Below, in pieces: positions 44,400 to 55,772 of a stretch of DNA of 64,000 bases. The notes below the pieces were generated by a model. The model saw nothing but the letters and a program-made list of their open reading frames with translations, was not told where the DNA came from and made no database searches. Both the position numbers and the translations under genes were made by a program. How positions within the stretch are numbered: the first letter of the stretch is position 1; each line of letters begins with the position of its first letter. The DNA comes from Planoprotostelium fungivorum (lineage: Eukaryota; Evosea; Variosea; Cavosteliida; Cavosteliaceae), in the NCBI GenBank assembly GCA_003024175.1, contig MDYQ01000160.1:1-64000 (forward strand). Reading direction: 5' to 3'.

Positions 44400-47356
44400 A
44401 TGAGCGAAGAGGGTGTGCAAAACGACTTAACACAACAACAAGAAGGTGCATGTTTCGTTTCAAATGCTAATCATGTTTCTGAGCCGAGTCGTCTGACTTG
44501 TTTAGTAACCAGTGAAGTGATGAATACTACTTCTACCTCTGATAATAGTGCTTCGATTAGTGAAGTGATTCTACCTCCTGAGGTGCTTTTGAAGCGATGC
44601 ATGCAGTTGTTCTGATCTTCTATTTCTGTAGACGACGAGTGAACCTGCGGCTCCTTCTGTCAGTGGTGATGTAACACAGGCTACGAGTGAAGGTTCCTCC
44701 AATGCAGTTGTGACCGAGGAGTACCAGCCGGAGGAGTATATACCACAGGAGGTACCATTCGATCATTCAGGGACAACAGAGCCTACCCAAGCCACCCAAG
44801 CACCCACCATTATGGAGGAGAAGAGGGGAGAGGAAGGATCGACGGCCGCTCAATTGGCACAACCGGATGGACAGAAGCCAGAAGAGAGGACACAACGAGA
44901 GACAACCAATGCCGAGTACCAACAGGGGCAAGGAGAACGAGACGGACACACAGAGCAAGGTGGACAGAGAGAACAAGATGGAGAGAGAGGACAACATGTA
45001 CATGGAAACCAAGATCCCAGACAAGAAGCCTACAACCGAAGAAGCGATGATGGAAATCACAATCGACAGGAGGGCTACGATCCGAGAGAAGGACAAGAGA
45101 GGCACGGTGACCAAGATAGACACCCCGATGAGGATAGACATCACCACGGTGGATCAGATCCCAGACACGATGGACGTGATGAAGGACACGGACACGATGG
45201 AAGGAGGTACGATGATCGGGACAGATACGACAGAAGAGGTCAGGGCAGTCCCTCTCGTAACGACCCGAACAAAGGTTCCAACGAAGAAGATGACACACTC
45301 AAGCTCTTTGTCGGTCAACTTCCCAGGGAGATGACACCCCAAGTGAGTTGACTTCTTTGTCATCCGTCTCATTCGATCATCACCATCATCATATCATCTT
45401 CACGTGGTGGCTTCAGCGCATCACACATCACACTGTATCTTCAACATCATCGTGGACACGATGATCGCATCGTCACATGATCACATCTTCACACTCCATC
45501 CAGCAACTCCGGGAGATCTTCGCACCTTACGGTGAGATCGTCTACTGCGATATCTTGACCGATCGAGAGACCGGAAGGTGAGCTCCCCTCCTCTCATCAT
45601 CTCAACCACCCAGGTCTAAAAACTGTGGCTTCGTCACGTTCGCTCACATTGCCGACGCCGAGACGGCCATGAACGCACTACACGCTCGTGAAGTCTTACC
45701 TGGAGCAAATAATCCAATGCAGGTGAGAGGAAGAAGAGAAGATGGTTCGTTTGACGCGTTTGAAAGGTCAAATTTGCGGCGTCGGAGGCTGAGAAGATGA
45801 ACATGAAGATCTTCACTGGAATGTTGCCAAAGAATTACGACGAGAACGACATGCGGACTCTGTTCGAACCTTTCGGAGAGGTGAAGATGTCATGTTCATC
45901 GTGATGAAGATCATGATCGTGACGATCATCTTGATCGTGATGATCGTGACGATCATCTTGATCGTGATGATCGTGATGGTGATCGCGGCTGACTCTGTGA
46001 CAGATTACAGATCTCATCTTACTCAAGGGAACCAACGGAGAATCGAAGGGCTGTGGCTTCGTCAGGTACAAAGACAGGGACTCTGTTCGAAACGCCATCA
46101 AGGGCTTGGACAATCGACAGGTCGAGAAAGGAGGTAAGGGGAAGGAGAGAGGACAGAGGATGACATCATAGGTGTCTCTTCAAAGATAACGGTCAGGTTG
46201 GCTGAGTCGAAGAAGGGTCCACCGGGCAGCAGCGCTCCCGCCCAACGGTGACATTTGAATTTTGACTGTAACGGCTAACGTTCGAGAAGGGACAGGGATC
46301 ATCACAGAGGAAACTCGGGTGGTTACGCACCCGTGCGTAACAATGATCACGGTGGTGAGGAAAATGCGAGGAAATTTCTTCTGACACGGCGTCAGGTCAC
46401 CGTGGTGGAGGCGGTTACAACAACAGCGGTGGTAACTATGGCAACAACTACAACAACAATTACAACAGTGGCGGCGGCAGTGCTGGCTACCGAGGTGAAC
46501 ATCTACGTGACAATCTTCCTTAACGAAAATAGACGGTTACAACCGAGGAGGAAATGGAGGCTATAACAACAGCGGAGGCTACAACAACAACAGTGGAAAC
46601 AATGCACCCAATTACGGTGGTGGAGGCTACAGCAACAACAGCGGCTACAACTCCAATTACAACGGAGGCGGTGGAAACAGTGGCTACGGAAATTACAACG
46701 CAAACGGAGGTTATGCCAACAACAATTACGGAGGAAGCGTGGGAGGATCGAATTATAACAACAGCGGAGGCTACAACAACAACGCAGGTAAGTCTTTTCA
46801 TCTCATGATGTCGGCTGATGAGGTCGCAGGAGGCTACAGCTCAGGTTACAACAACAACCCCACCGGCTACAACAACTCGAACCCATCACGAGTTCCCGCC
46901 AACACCGGTGAGACGAATTTCCACGAAATCTCTGACCCCGCCCAGCCCAGCCCCAGGCAAATCCGGTCCTTCCCGCCAATTTCGGCTTCAACAACTTCCC
47001 CTCTTATAACGGTCAACCCGTCTCCACCATCGCCAACAATCTCCTCGGCATGATCGGACAGATGAACCCCACGACACCTGCCGCAGGGGCTCTCACCATG
47101 CCCAACGCTTACAACTTTCAAGGTGAGAACTTGAAGAGGCACAGAGAGCTGATGGAGAGTAGCGGGCTACAACAGTAATCCGGCCGCAAACAACTATGGA
47201 AGGTTGAACATGAGTGCCCTGAGTGCTCTGACTGGACAGGCAGCGGCGTTGAATCAGATGGGAGGGTTTGCGAATCCCGCCCAGGGAGGTTTTCCACCGA
47301 ATAACTATGCGGGTGGCTTCAACAACATGAACCAGTCGTCACCGGGGCGTCAATAA
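44400..47356 (+). CDS. CELF/Bruno-like RNA-binding protein with prion-like tail
   Basis: After a polar N-terminus rich in Glu, Gln, Asp and His come two RRMs. RRM1 has LKLFVGQLPREMTP (RNP2) and GFVTFAH (RNP1). RRM2 has MKIFTGMLPKNYDENDMRTL and KGCGFVRYKDRDS. The spacing and the EVLPGANNPMQVKFA linker are typical of CELF proteins. The C-terminal half is a Gly/Asn/Tyr/Ser low-complexity domain (for example NNSGGYNNNSGNNAPNYGG), likely to form condensates. It would bind mRNA to control splicing, translation or decay. No third RRM is seen. The end at 47356 (QSSPGRQ) is clear. One intron (about 45882-46005) is made of repeated GATCATCTTGATCGTGATGA units. Confidence 0.82.
45900..45980 (+). repeat. 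Short tandem repeat in a CELF-like gene intron
   Basis: About two and a half copies of a 30-bp unit (GATCATCTTGATCGTGATGA followed by TCGTGAC) fill this intron. The GATC-rich units could fold back on each other. Confidence 0.85.
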
Positions 47357-47796
47357 AGGAGAGGGTGTGATGATGATATGATGATGCGTTTGTGATTATG
47401 GATGAGATCGATGAGAAGATGACATCGGCCGCGTTGAGATAGTGTATCTCCTGCGTGGTGCGTGATGTGTGAAATCTCCACAAGATTCTATAAGGTCGGA
47501 CTGACCTATGGTCCTCTAAGGTGCTCGAGTAGCTGTGGACATGGTCAAAGCCCTCAGATTTCCACGTTTCAGCTCACTTGTTCCATATTGTTTCTGTCCC
47601 TGTTGTCTTGGCGGATAATTTCTCCGTAAGGAGCTGTGGAAGTTCGAGATGTTGAAGACCTTTCACTTTCTCGCTGGTTTGGCGTTCAGGCAGATGTTTC
47701 ACAGCCCGTTTCTACCCGCATACAAATCACGTTCGTTATCGTGAATAAAAGCGGTAAGCCAGCAGCAGTTGTAACCACAAAATTTTTCCAACAGCG
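47357..47796. other. Intergenic region upstream of the first DPBB gene
   Basis: This 440-base gap holds the 3' flank of the CELF-like gene and the promoter of the first expansin-like gene. The last 110 bases (GTGAATAAAAGCGG region) differ from the region upstream of the second copy, although both end ACAGCGATGAGGACAGC around the start codon. Confidence 0.5.
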
Positions 47797-48663
47797 ATGA
47801 GGACAGCCGCCATCATCGTGTCCGTCTTGGTCTTTGTGACTCTGTGCCAGGGAAAGGGTGACTGGGAGTTCTGTTCTTCCAACTCCGAGTGCGCTAATCA
47901 CTGCTGCTCGAGCCAATACAGCGGCGACGGTAGAACCAAATGCACACCCGGCGGCTCTCAGTGAGTGACGGTCGCTTTCCATCTTCGTTCCGTAGGTTCT
48001 TTGCCTGACCGTCATCAGATGTAATGGCGGCGGCGGTGGTGGTGGTAGCAAGAAGGGCGACTGGGAGTTCTGTTCTTCTAACTCTGATTGCTCCAACGGC
48101 TGCTGCTCGAGTCAATACAGCGGCGACGGTAAAACCAAGTGCACACCCGGTGGCTCTCAGTGAGTATTCGACGTCATGACTCTTCGTAGATTCTTTGTAT
48201 AACTGATACGCTCAGATGCAGCGGTGGTGGTGGTGGCGGCGGCGGCGGCGGCGGTGGTGGTCAGTCCGGCCAGATCACCTATTACGTCTGCAACAATGGA
48301 AACCAAGGAGCGTGTGGTGGCTACATTGGAAACAATGATTACGTTACCGCTGTCGTGAGTGGAAAGCATCTCTTCACTTCAGATGGTGGACTCGCGTGTT
48401 GATGAGATGACAGGGCTGGTCTATGTACTCTAACGGAGGAGCTTGCGGTAAGAAGGTTCGTCTCACCGGCCCTCGTGGAACGATCACTGTTACCGTCCGT
48501 GATGCCTGCGGTGAGATGATGAAGCGCCTGATGACGATGTCGAGCTGACTCGGCGGTGACAGAGTCTTGCGCGTATGGACACTTTGATCTGTGCCAGGGC
48601 ATCTTTGGACAGATTGGAGACCCTAACCAAGGAGTTGTCCCCATCACCTGGGCCTGGGCTTAA
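47797..48663 (+). CDS. Secreted expansin-like DPBB protein, copy 1
   Basis: A signal peptide (MRTAAIIVSVLVFVTLCQG) is followed by two cysteine-rich repeats beginning GDWEFCSSNSEC and GDWEFCSSNSDC, each ending KCTPGGSQ, separated and followed by poly-glycine linkers encoded by GGCGGT runs. The C-terminal domain is a double-psi beta-barrel: NQGACGGYIGNNDYVTAV, SNGGACGKKVRLTGPRGTIT, VRDAC, then CAYGHFDLCQGIFGQIGD. Proteins of this type loosen or bind wall polysaccharides, or act as small secreted lectins. Four introns lie at repeat and domain borders. It is a close tandem copy of the gene at 49047. Confidence 0.88.
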
Positions 48664-49046
48664 TATCCGAATACAAAGGATAGATGACTGTTCATGCTTT
48701 CATGACTCGTCTTGCTAATTCGTTGCTACCTCCCAGTTCGTTCTCACACCCGATCGACGTAGAGGAGATAGTGAGGAAGTGATGATGGAGGAACTGAAAT
48801 ATCCAGTGTGAATACCCTGCATAGGAATACAGTTCCGCAAAATCGCCTTCTGTCAACTCTAAAGGTGAATAAAGTAATTTGGTTGGCTGTCGGGGCGAAA
48901 ACCGTTCATTTTCTCGCTGGACCGGCATAATTTCAGATTCTTCGCCAGCCATTTATTTTACGTCCGAAAAAGGCGGTAGTTAGCGTGATCCATTGCGGTA
49001 GGAAGATTGTAACGGATTGCGACAGAGGTGGCATAATTCAACAGCG
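48664..49046. other. Spacer between tandem DPBB genes
   Basis: This 383-base spacer has no gene. The last 20 bases before the second ATG match those before the first gene; the rest does not obviously match the region upstream of copy 1, so the duplication seems to start close to the start codon. Confidence 0.5.
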
Positions 49047-49274
49047 ATGAGGACAGCGATCGTCATCGTGTCCGTCTTGGTCTTTGTGACTCTGTGCCAG
49101 GGAAAGGGCGACTGGGAGTTCTGCTCTTCCAACTCCGAGTGCGACGATGGCTGCTGCTCGAGCGAATACAGCAACGATGGAAGAACCAAATGCACACCCG
49201 GCGGCTCTCAGTGAGTGACGGTCGCTTTCCATCTTCGTTCCGCCTGTTCTTTGTCTGACCGTCATCAGATGTAA

Positions 49275-49308
<34 letters not shown>

Positions 49309-49914
49309 AAGAAGGGTGACTGGGAGTTCTGTTCTTCTAACTCTGATTGCTCCAACGGCTGCTGCTCGAGTCAATACAGCGGCGACGGCAAAACCAAGTG
49401 CACACCCGGTGGCTCTCAGTGAGTATTCGACGTCGTGACTCTTCGTAGATTCTTTGTATAACTGATACGCTCAGATGCAGCGGTGGTGGTGGTGGCGGTG
49501 GTGGTGGTGGTGGTGGTGGCGAGTCCGGTCAGATCACCTACTACAACTGTGCTGACGGAAACCAAGGAGCGTGTGGTGGCTACATTGGAAACAATGATTA
49601 CGTTGCCGCTGTCGTGAGTGCATGATGTTCCTCATCTGCTGGTTGTTCACGTGTTGACGAATGCAGGGCTGGTCTATGTACTCTAACGGAGGAGCTTGCA
49701 ATAAACAGGCTCGCCTCACTGGACCTCGTGGAACGATCACTGTCACCATCAAAGACGCCTGCGGTAAGATGATGAAGGGTTTGACGCTGATTGTGATCTG
49801 ATCTCGACGGTAGAATCTTGCGCGTATGGACACTTTGATCTGTGCCAGGGCATCTTTGGACAGATTGGAGACCCTAACCAAGGAGTTGTCCCCATCACCT
49901 GGGCCTGGGCTTAA
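49047..49914 (+). CDS. Secreted expansin-like DPBB protein, copy 2
   Basis: The layout is the same as in copy 1: signal peptide MRTAIVIVSVLVFVTLCQG, two GDWEFCSSNS cysteine repeats, glycine linkers, then the DPBB domain (NQGACGGYIGNNDYVAAV, SNGGACNKQARLTGPRGTIT, CAYGHFDLCQGIFGQIGD). Introns sit at the same places and are themselves similar, so the duplication is recent or kept alike by gene conversion. Differences cluster in the first cysteine repeat (DDGCCSSEYSND) and at the start of the DPBB domain, possibly a shift in ligand. It ends VVPITWAWA at 49914. Confidence 0.88.
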
Positions 49915-50052
49915 TATCACCAGAATAAATCTTTGACTGTTGTTATGGATGTCGATGCCATCTTTCATATTTGACGGTCCAGAGCCGTTTCTGTGAGTTT
50001 GCGAATGGAATGAGAGGAAGAGACTGACGTTCTCTTTCAGAAAAGGGCAAGG

Positions 50053-50515
50053 ATGTCTCTGTCACCGTCGGTGGACAAGTTCACCAACGACACCACAGCG
50101 GCTCATCTACCACCTTCCGTCGACTCTGTGACCATCTCTTTCTTAGATACACCGCCGTCTACGATGATCCAATGGAACATGCATACACAGTTTGATATTC
50201 AACCACCTTGTCCGAAACAGGTATTGGCCAATCTGCGTGTCAGTCGATGTATATTTCTGGAATGAGAAAGAGAATTGGGATTCTCCACGAGTTTTCCAAA
50301 ACAGTGCTCACAAATCATTTGTTGACACGCACACCATCACATCATTACACCAATTCGCCGAACGGCCGGATCTGTATTTTGTCCGTTCCTCTATTCATAA
50401 TCCACTTCGCAGAACCCACAACAGCAGCAATGAACAAGACGAACAGCATCAGTCAGAGACTCCTTCAGGAGGCTACACTGGCAAAGTTGAAGAACCTGAA
50501 CAAGCAGCACGATGA
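50053..50515 (+). CDS. Possible small protein overlapping the rvt start
   Basis: ATG 50053 opens MSLSPSVDKFTNDTTAAHLP. With a 34-nt intron (GTCCGAAACAGG...GTGTCAG) it continues into VYFWNEKENWDSPRVFQNSA and stops at 50515. The last 86 bases overlap, in another frame, the start of the reverse transcriptase gene at 50430. It could be a separate small gene, a leader frame of the rvt transcript, or chance. No family is recognised. Confidence 0.35.
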
Positions 50516-53369
50516 TCTGCAGGAACATTACAACAAGGTGACCTTGATAATTAAGATCTTTACGATCATCATCTTCTGACGGATCAATTCAGGTGTTGAA
50601 AGATGCCGCAGCAGCGACAGATCTGAGACGCAAATGGACCACACTCAGAGACGGACTTCTCAACGGACATCATCAACAACTACGTGATACCACAAAGATC
50701 GAGCAGCAATTAGAGATCGACGGATTCTACGGCACAGATGGTATCCAGAGATGGATAGACAAGTTTGAAAAGGAAGTCAATGGTGAGATGTTATCATGTC
50801 TGGTACCATCCTGACGTGTACAGGTGGTCTGCGTAGACAGACTCAAACCAAACTGTTCTGCCAGATCTTAGATCAGTGGTTGCAGAATGCTGAGGCACCC
50901 ACACCGGAGGACGTCAGCTTCTTAGATGACTTCCAGAAAGTCCCCAGAGGCGGCGATGACAAGACTAAGAAGGTGATCTCCGACGACATCTCACGTCTCA
51001 CCCTCTAAACAGATCTCCCTCCTCACCACCTCCAATGATGTCGCCGATCTGGAAGAGCTGTCTACACTCCTCCAATTTACAGAGGAAATGTCCCCCTACG
51101 TTTCAGTTCAAAATCTGCAGGACAACGTATCGAAGGTGGAGACCGTCGCGGCCATCAAGAGCATCATCGCACGCGGCCTCGTGTCCGATCGCAGTGATGT
51201 GGAGGGACTCAAGAGCATGATGAAGGAGGAAGTTGCCATGACCGAGCTGTCCAACCTTCTCACCATCAAGCTGAAAGACTTGGACACCTGGGAGTGGAAG
51301 GAAGACGATAACCATCCCAGATTAGGATGGACCACCTTCTCGAACGGAAAGACAAGGGCCTTCCTATACGCCGACATAGTCGACACTCTGCTCCTGCACG
51401 TCGTGGGCATCAGGTGATGTGATGTCATCATTCATCATCACAACTGACCTCGTTAGATGGGGATATTACGTCCGCAATGCTATCTTGCCCGCATTACAGA
51501 GGAAGCACAATTACTGTCACGATAATCTGTTGGCCTGCCTGCCCTCTTCTCTCTACGAGGCAACGACTGATCTCTATGCCACGACCAAGGAAGAAGAAGA
51601 GGAAGTCGGTGAGACCGAGGAGGTGAGAATGGTGAAGCTAGAATGGAACAAAGTGCTGACGGAGGCAAAGGTATCAGAGAGAAGTGAGCTGAGGAAGCAG
51701 ATGCTGTTTGGTATGGCCAAGAGGATCAGGATAGAAGAGGACCTCAGACCGAAAGCCGGGCTGTACGTCTGCACGTACGATGTGTCGGAGATGTCTGATT
51801 CCATGCCACACGATGTCATTCTGACTGTGATGAGACACTACGGTGCTGATGAGGTGAGAGTGAATGTCATCATTGCCCTGACATGGACAAACAGATGTGG
51901 ATCCGATTCTTCGAAAAGTTCCTGAAGGTGTCACCACTCATCGAGGGAGAGAGACGTAAGATACTTCGGGGAACTCACTTACGTCACTCCCTGTCCATCT
52001 TGTTCTCGGAGTTGGTCCTCTTCGTGCTGGACTATCAGTTCTTGAAGAACCACACGATGACAGGGGAATTACTGCCGGAGGCTCAGATGACACGTGTCAT
52101 GGATGACATCTACGTCATCGCCCGAGATCCAAAAGTCCTGGCCGATCTGTGGAGAGACGTACAGTACGTACTGCAAGTCTGTGGTATGAGACCCAATCTG
52201 GAAAAGTGCGGCACCCAGCGTGTCGAATTCGAGAGCGAACACGAGCCACCCACAATGTCTCTCTACAACAGAAGAAAGAAGGTAGACCCGAAGAGCATCC
52301 CCAGAATCATCGACGACAAGGATGCAATGAATGCTCTGCCTGCGGGAAGAGTCAGGTGGGGCTTCTTAGTCTTATCCGAGAGGGGACATTGGACCGTAGA
52401 CGAGGAAATGTTGGAAAACTTTGCCGCCGGGTTGGCCAAACAAGTCGCAGCGACTCCATCGGTGAGAGATCAGATGGTCTCTTCGTTGTCATCGTCACAT
52501 GAATTCTCATCGGTTCTGACGTGAATGGTAGATATTGGGCAAGATCAATCTGTACAATACGAAAGTGAAGATGCTGAGCCTCTTCGTGGGAGAGTACAAC
52601 AAGCTCATGGGAAAATCGTACAGAGATAGCCTCATCCAATCGTACGCCAGACTGCACAGTCACTTGATGGGAAGAGATCGATCCATCGTGTCATACATCA
52701 TCGATGAGATACGTCGCGATTTTTCACCTAAAGAGGTGGGAGACATTCACGTCTACAGATCTAACGATTGTAGATCACCGAAGCTTGGTTGTTCTGGCCC
52801 ATCACCGCCGGAGGCTTAGGTCTACACCACGCCATGATTCCTGTCTTCGCGACAGAGTTCATTCATCACTATTTCAATCTACCAGGTGAGCTCGAACGAT
52901 ATTATAAACTGTGTCTCACATGTGATCAGTCCCTCCCAACGAATGGAATCACAAGACGAAGAAGGTGAGAATTGGAGCCGCTCCTCAGGTGTACAACGAG
53001 GAAGAGACTACGGAGAGGCAGTGGATCTTTTTGAATCACCCTTGCCCGGAGAGGGATCAGAGTCTGGAGGCGTACAACAATTACACTTACGCCGGCCAAG
53101 TGGTGCGTTCAGCCTTATCTCGCGCGTCACTGATGCAATTTCAGACGTTACAGAGCCCTCCTTATTCTGCCGAGTTCCAGAATCTGGTCGACAAGTTCTG
53201 TAAGAGAGGATCAGCCATGAGAGAGAGAGCTCAGAACAATTTGAGTCCATACTGGAGCTGGATCGTATTCAACTATGGAGATCAAGTGTTAGAGGCTTTT
53301 GGAAGTTTGGAGTTTGCAGCGGCTGGAGCCGTGCCACTTCATTTGATCATGAAGACCATGAGTGGATAA
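50430..53369 (+). CDS. rvt: rvt-type domesticated cellular reverse transcriptase
   Basis: A coiled-coil N-terminus (LLQEATLAKLKNLNKQHDDL) leads into a reverse-transcriptase core with the features of the rvt family. Motif A reads YVCTYDVSEMSDSMPHDVIL (about 51767). Motif B is RGTHLRHSLSILFSELVLFV (about 51970). Motif C is VMDD at 52096-52107, keeping both catalytic aspartates. Motif D is MRPNLEKCG. The rvt-specific downstream part has GRVRWGFLVLSERGHWTVDE and WLFWPITAGGLGLHHAM. No integrase, endonuclease, gag or terminal repeats are present, and about a dozen small introns show that it is a normal host gene. rvt proteins are single-copy cellular enzymes of unknown role. It ends at 53369. Confidence 0.82.
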
Positions 53370-53519
53370 ATATACAGAAGATACGTGTTGATATCTATTT
53401 ATCTCATTCGAGAACGCAAGAAAATCTTCATTGTGAATTTTCACGAGATGGATGTTGTGGCGCAATTACCGTCAACGGATTAATTTCTAAAATCAAGCAA
53501 AATTACAGAATCCTTCACA

Positions 53520-53636
53520 GCTACGATCACACCTGGTTGAACACCCACGATCCCATGCCGAACTCGTCAGGTAAGTAGCCATGGGCGATGTCAGTACTGT
53601 GACGGGTGACCGCACAGGAAGCCATCGTATCGTAGC
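53520..53636 (+). rRNA. 5S ribosomal RNA
   Basis: The 117-nt segment has the universal 5S layout. The ends pair (GCTACGAT with ATCGTAGC). CCCATGCCGAACTCGTCAGG is the conserved loop B/C region, and GACGGGTGACCGCACAGGAA corresponds to the usual GATGGGTGACCGCCTGGGAA near the 3' side. Internal control regions of a Pol III type 1 promoter fall in these blocks. A T-run follows immediately. It stands alone among protein genes, not in an array. Confidence 0.93.
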
Positions 53637-53643
53637 TTTTTTT
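53637..53643 (+). terminator. RNA polymerase III T-run terminator
   Basis: Seven T residues directly follow the closing stem of the 5S rRNA gene, as expected for Pol III termination. Confidence 0.85.
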
Positions 53644-54106
53644 CTCCACTCGTGTCTCGTTCACTCCATACTTTTTATTGTGGATCTACAACGTTGTATA
53701 TTTTCTGAAGTGTTCTGTATTACTCTGCAGAAATCGCTAAAAATCGTCGTATCACGGTAGAAAGCGTACAAAAAGTCTTGGATGGATGTTCTGGATTTAT
53801 GAGATTGAGGACTGTCCCGTGTCATCTGTGAAAGGATGAGAACACAATGATCACAGGCGATACGTTTGCACTCACCTGTTAGACCGTACTGCAGTCACGA
53901 TCCAAAGATGGGTCAGTTGTAACATCACAAAACTATTGCAACGGCCAACTCATCACCTTCGTAATAAGATTGTTCAGTGTTCTCCCTCATTGCCTCCCAG
54001 AAATGAGGTGTGCTCAGAGATTAGATTTCAGACTTTTCAAAGAAATGATCGGAGGCGCAATCATCGGAGTGACCTCATTTCATCAGGAAGACGAAAACAC
54101 GCAAAC
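53644..54106. other. Intergenic region
   Basis: This lies between the 5S gene and the TFIIB-like gene. It contains the palindrome TACAACGTTGTA (about 53687-53698), the same core seen in many introns of this window. An open frame from 53936 runs into the TFIIB-like start and could extend that protein. Confidence 0.4.
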
Positions 54107-55683
54107 ATGTATAGAGATAAACGAGAACAGATGTTCAGAGATTTAGAGGGAGAGGATGACTCCCTCACCAACCACAACAGCGTCGACTCGACTGACTTTA
54201 AGAGCGATTACAATCATCTGAAGTACACACCCGCCGTTGTAACATCACAACTACCTCCAGAATCGAATAGCTCAGTTCTTCCCCCAGAATCTGCCCCTCT
54301 CGATGGTGGTGAAGAATGGTCCTGCTCATCTTGTGGTAACACGACGTTCCAAACGGGTAAGAGCCTCTTCATCATAAAAGATCTCCGACCGAACATTGTC
54401 AGATCAACGCTCTGGAGACACAGCCTGTGATTCTTGTGGGCTCATCACAGAATCAAGAAACATTGCCACCGACGCCGAGTACAGAGTCTTCTCGGACGAT
54501 TCCGAATCGAAGAACAAGATCCGTGTCGGTTCTGCATACAATCCACTGATGGAATACTCTCTGACAGAGAAATCTCGTCTAGAGAGAGATGTGAGCCCAG
54601 ACCATGTGTAAAGGTCAATGACCATCCATCATTAGGAGAAAGAGTTTCTCTGGGACGGACTCAAGAACGTCGATGAGATCTTTTACAAATTATACAATGG
54701 TGATTGCAACAACACGGCATCCCAACATCGAGCGAGGGAGCTGTTTCAGAAGGCCTTTCACATCCAAGTGAACCAGAAGCAAGGTATCGGTGCACCCATG
54801 AAGCGAACCGGAGGTGACAACAAGAGACAAAAGTTTTCGAGGAGAAAACAATTCGTCGTCGCTTGCATCTGGGCGGCCCTTCGCGAGAACCACATCAAGA
54901 CATGGGGCATCAATGGTGTTTCATCTTCCATCATCCCGACATCTCTTGACACCGACAGAATTATCCAACCTATTGGAAGGCATTCAAGTGTCCAAATACA
55001 GTGTCAAGAACTGTCTGAAAGATTTAGAGGAGACCTGTGTGGCATTCAAGAGCTTCGAGGGAACTTACTTGGTGACCGAGGGAGAGGGAATCTTTGCTCG
55101 TAATGTCCCTATAGAGAACGGAAACGTTGTAGAATCCATTCCAAACAAGGCTTGGTTCTATTTAGAAGCTCAGGAGGTCACGGCACCACCACCCGCCTTT
55201 GGAGTGAGCATCATGACATCATCATGAAGACATCATCGGATTGCGAAGACATCACACGAAAGACATCATCATGACATGCGATGACATCACGCGATGATGT
55301 GTTGTGAGATGATGGGAGACTGATGTGGCTCAGATGATGACGGTATACAAACTGAGAACACAATTCAACAAGTGGGTGACAGTCGACGAAGACAACAGAT
55401 TGTACACGAACATGAAGAAGGACTATGAGTACGTCATAGAGTACGCGAAAGAGGACAGAAAAGAGCAACGGATAGCCATCAAGGCGGGAAAGATGTACAT
55501 CGGTGTACGTAATGGAAACGTGGGGCTCTATTCACAGTTGTCCAATAATGAATTATTCTGGGAGGTAGGCCACATCATCTCGTCGACACTTGATCATCAC
55601 CATCATCATCATGATTTGAAAAAAGGAAGCTGAAACGAAGAAAGGTTAAGAAGTCCGTCACACCGGGTGTACCATTAGATTGA
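54107..55683 (+). CDS. TFIIB-like protein with a trefoil-like C-terminus
   Basis: The N-terminal part has a zinc ribbon: CSSCGNTTFQTD, then GDTACDSCGLITESRNI, followed by a B-reader-like TDAEYRVFSDDSESKNKIRV. A cyclin-like segment reads RKQFVVACIWAALRENHIKT, then LEGIQVSKYSVKNCLKDLEE. Unlike TFIIB or Brf1, there is no clear second cyclin repeat. Instead a fascin-type trefoil piece follows (KLRTQFNKWVTVDEDNRLYT; RIAIKAGKMYIGVRNGNVGL), and the protein ends with a nuclear-signal-like LKRRKVKKSVTPGVPLD. Five introns. It probably acts in transcription, as a divergent initiation factor. The start at 54107 could be extended to 53936. Confidence 0.68.
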
Positions 55684-55772
55684 GAAGAGGTCTTGTGAAT
55701 CTGTCGCCTGAGAGGATGCATGAGGATAAAGAGATTGTGAACGTTTGTTTCTATCTGACAACTTTATTCCAC

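Noticed and set aside
44867-45334. 155-codon plus frame inside the CELF-like gene
   Set aside because: It is the other frame of the repetitive acidic N-terminus; only the main frame leads into the RRMs.
46520-46801. Hydrophobic minus frames opposite the Gly/Asn/Tyr tail
   Set aside because: They are the complement of the GGN/TAC-rich low-complexity coding region.
47686-49374. Minus frames opposite the two DPBB genes
   Set aside because: They come from the complement of the glycine linkers and cysteine repeats, and the two copies repeat because the genes are duplicated.
50430-53369. Reverse transcriptase as part of a LINE or other retroelement
   Set aside because: No endonuclease, integrase, RNase H, gag or terminal repeats; many introns; rvt-specific C-terminal blocks.
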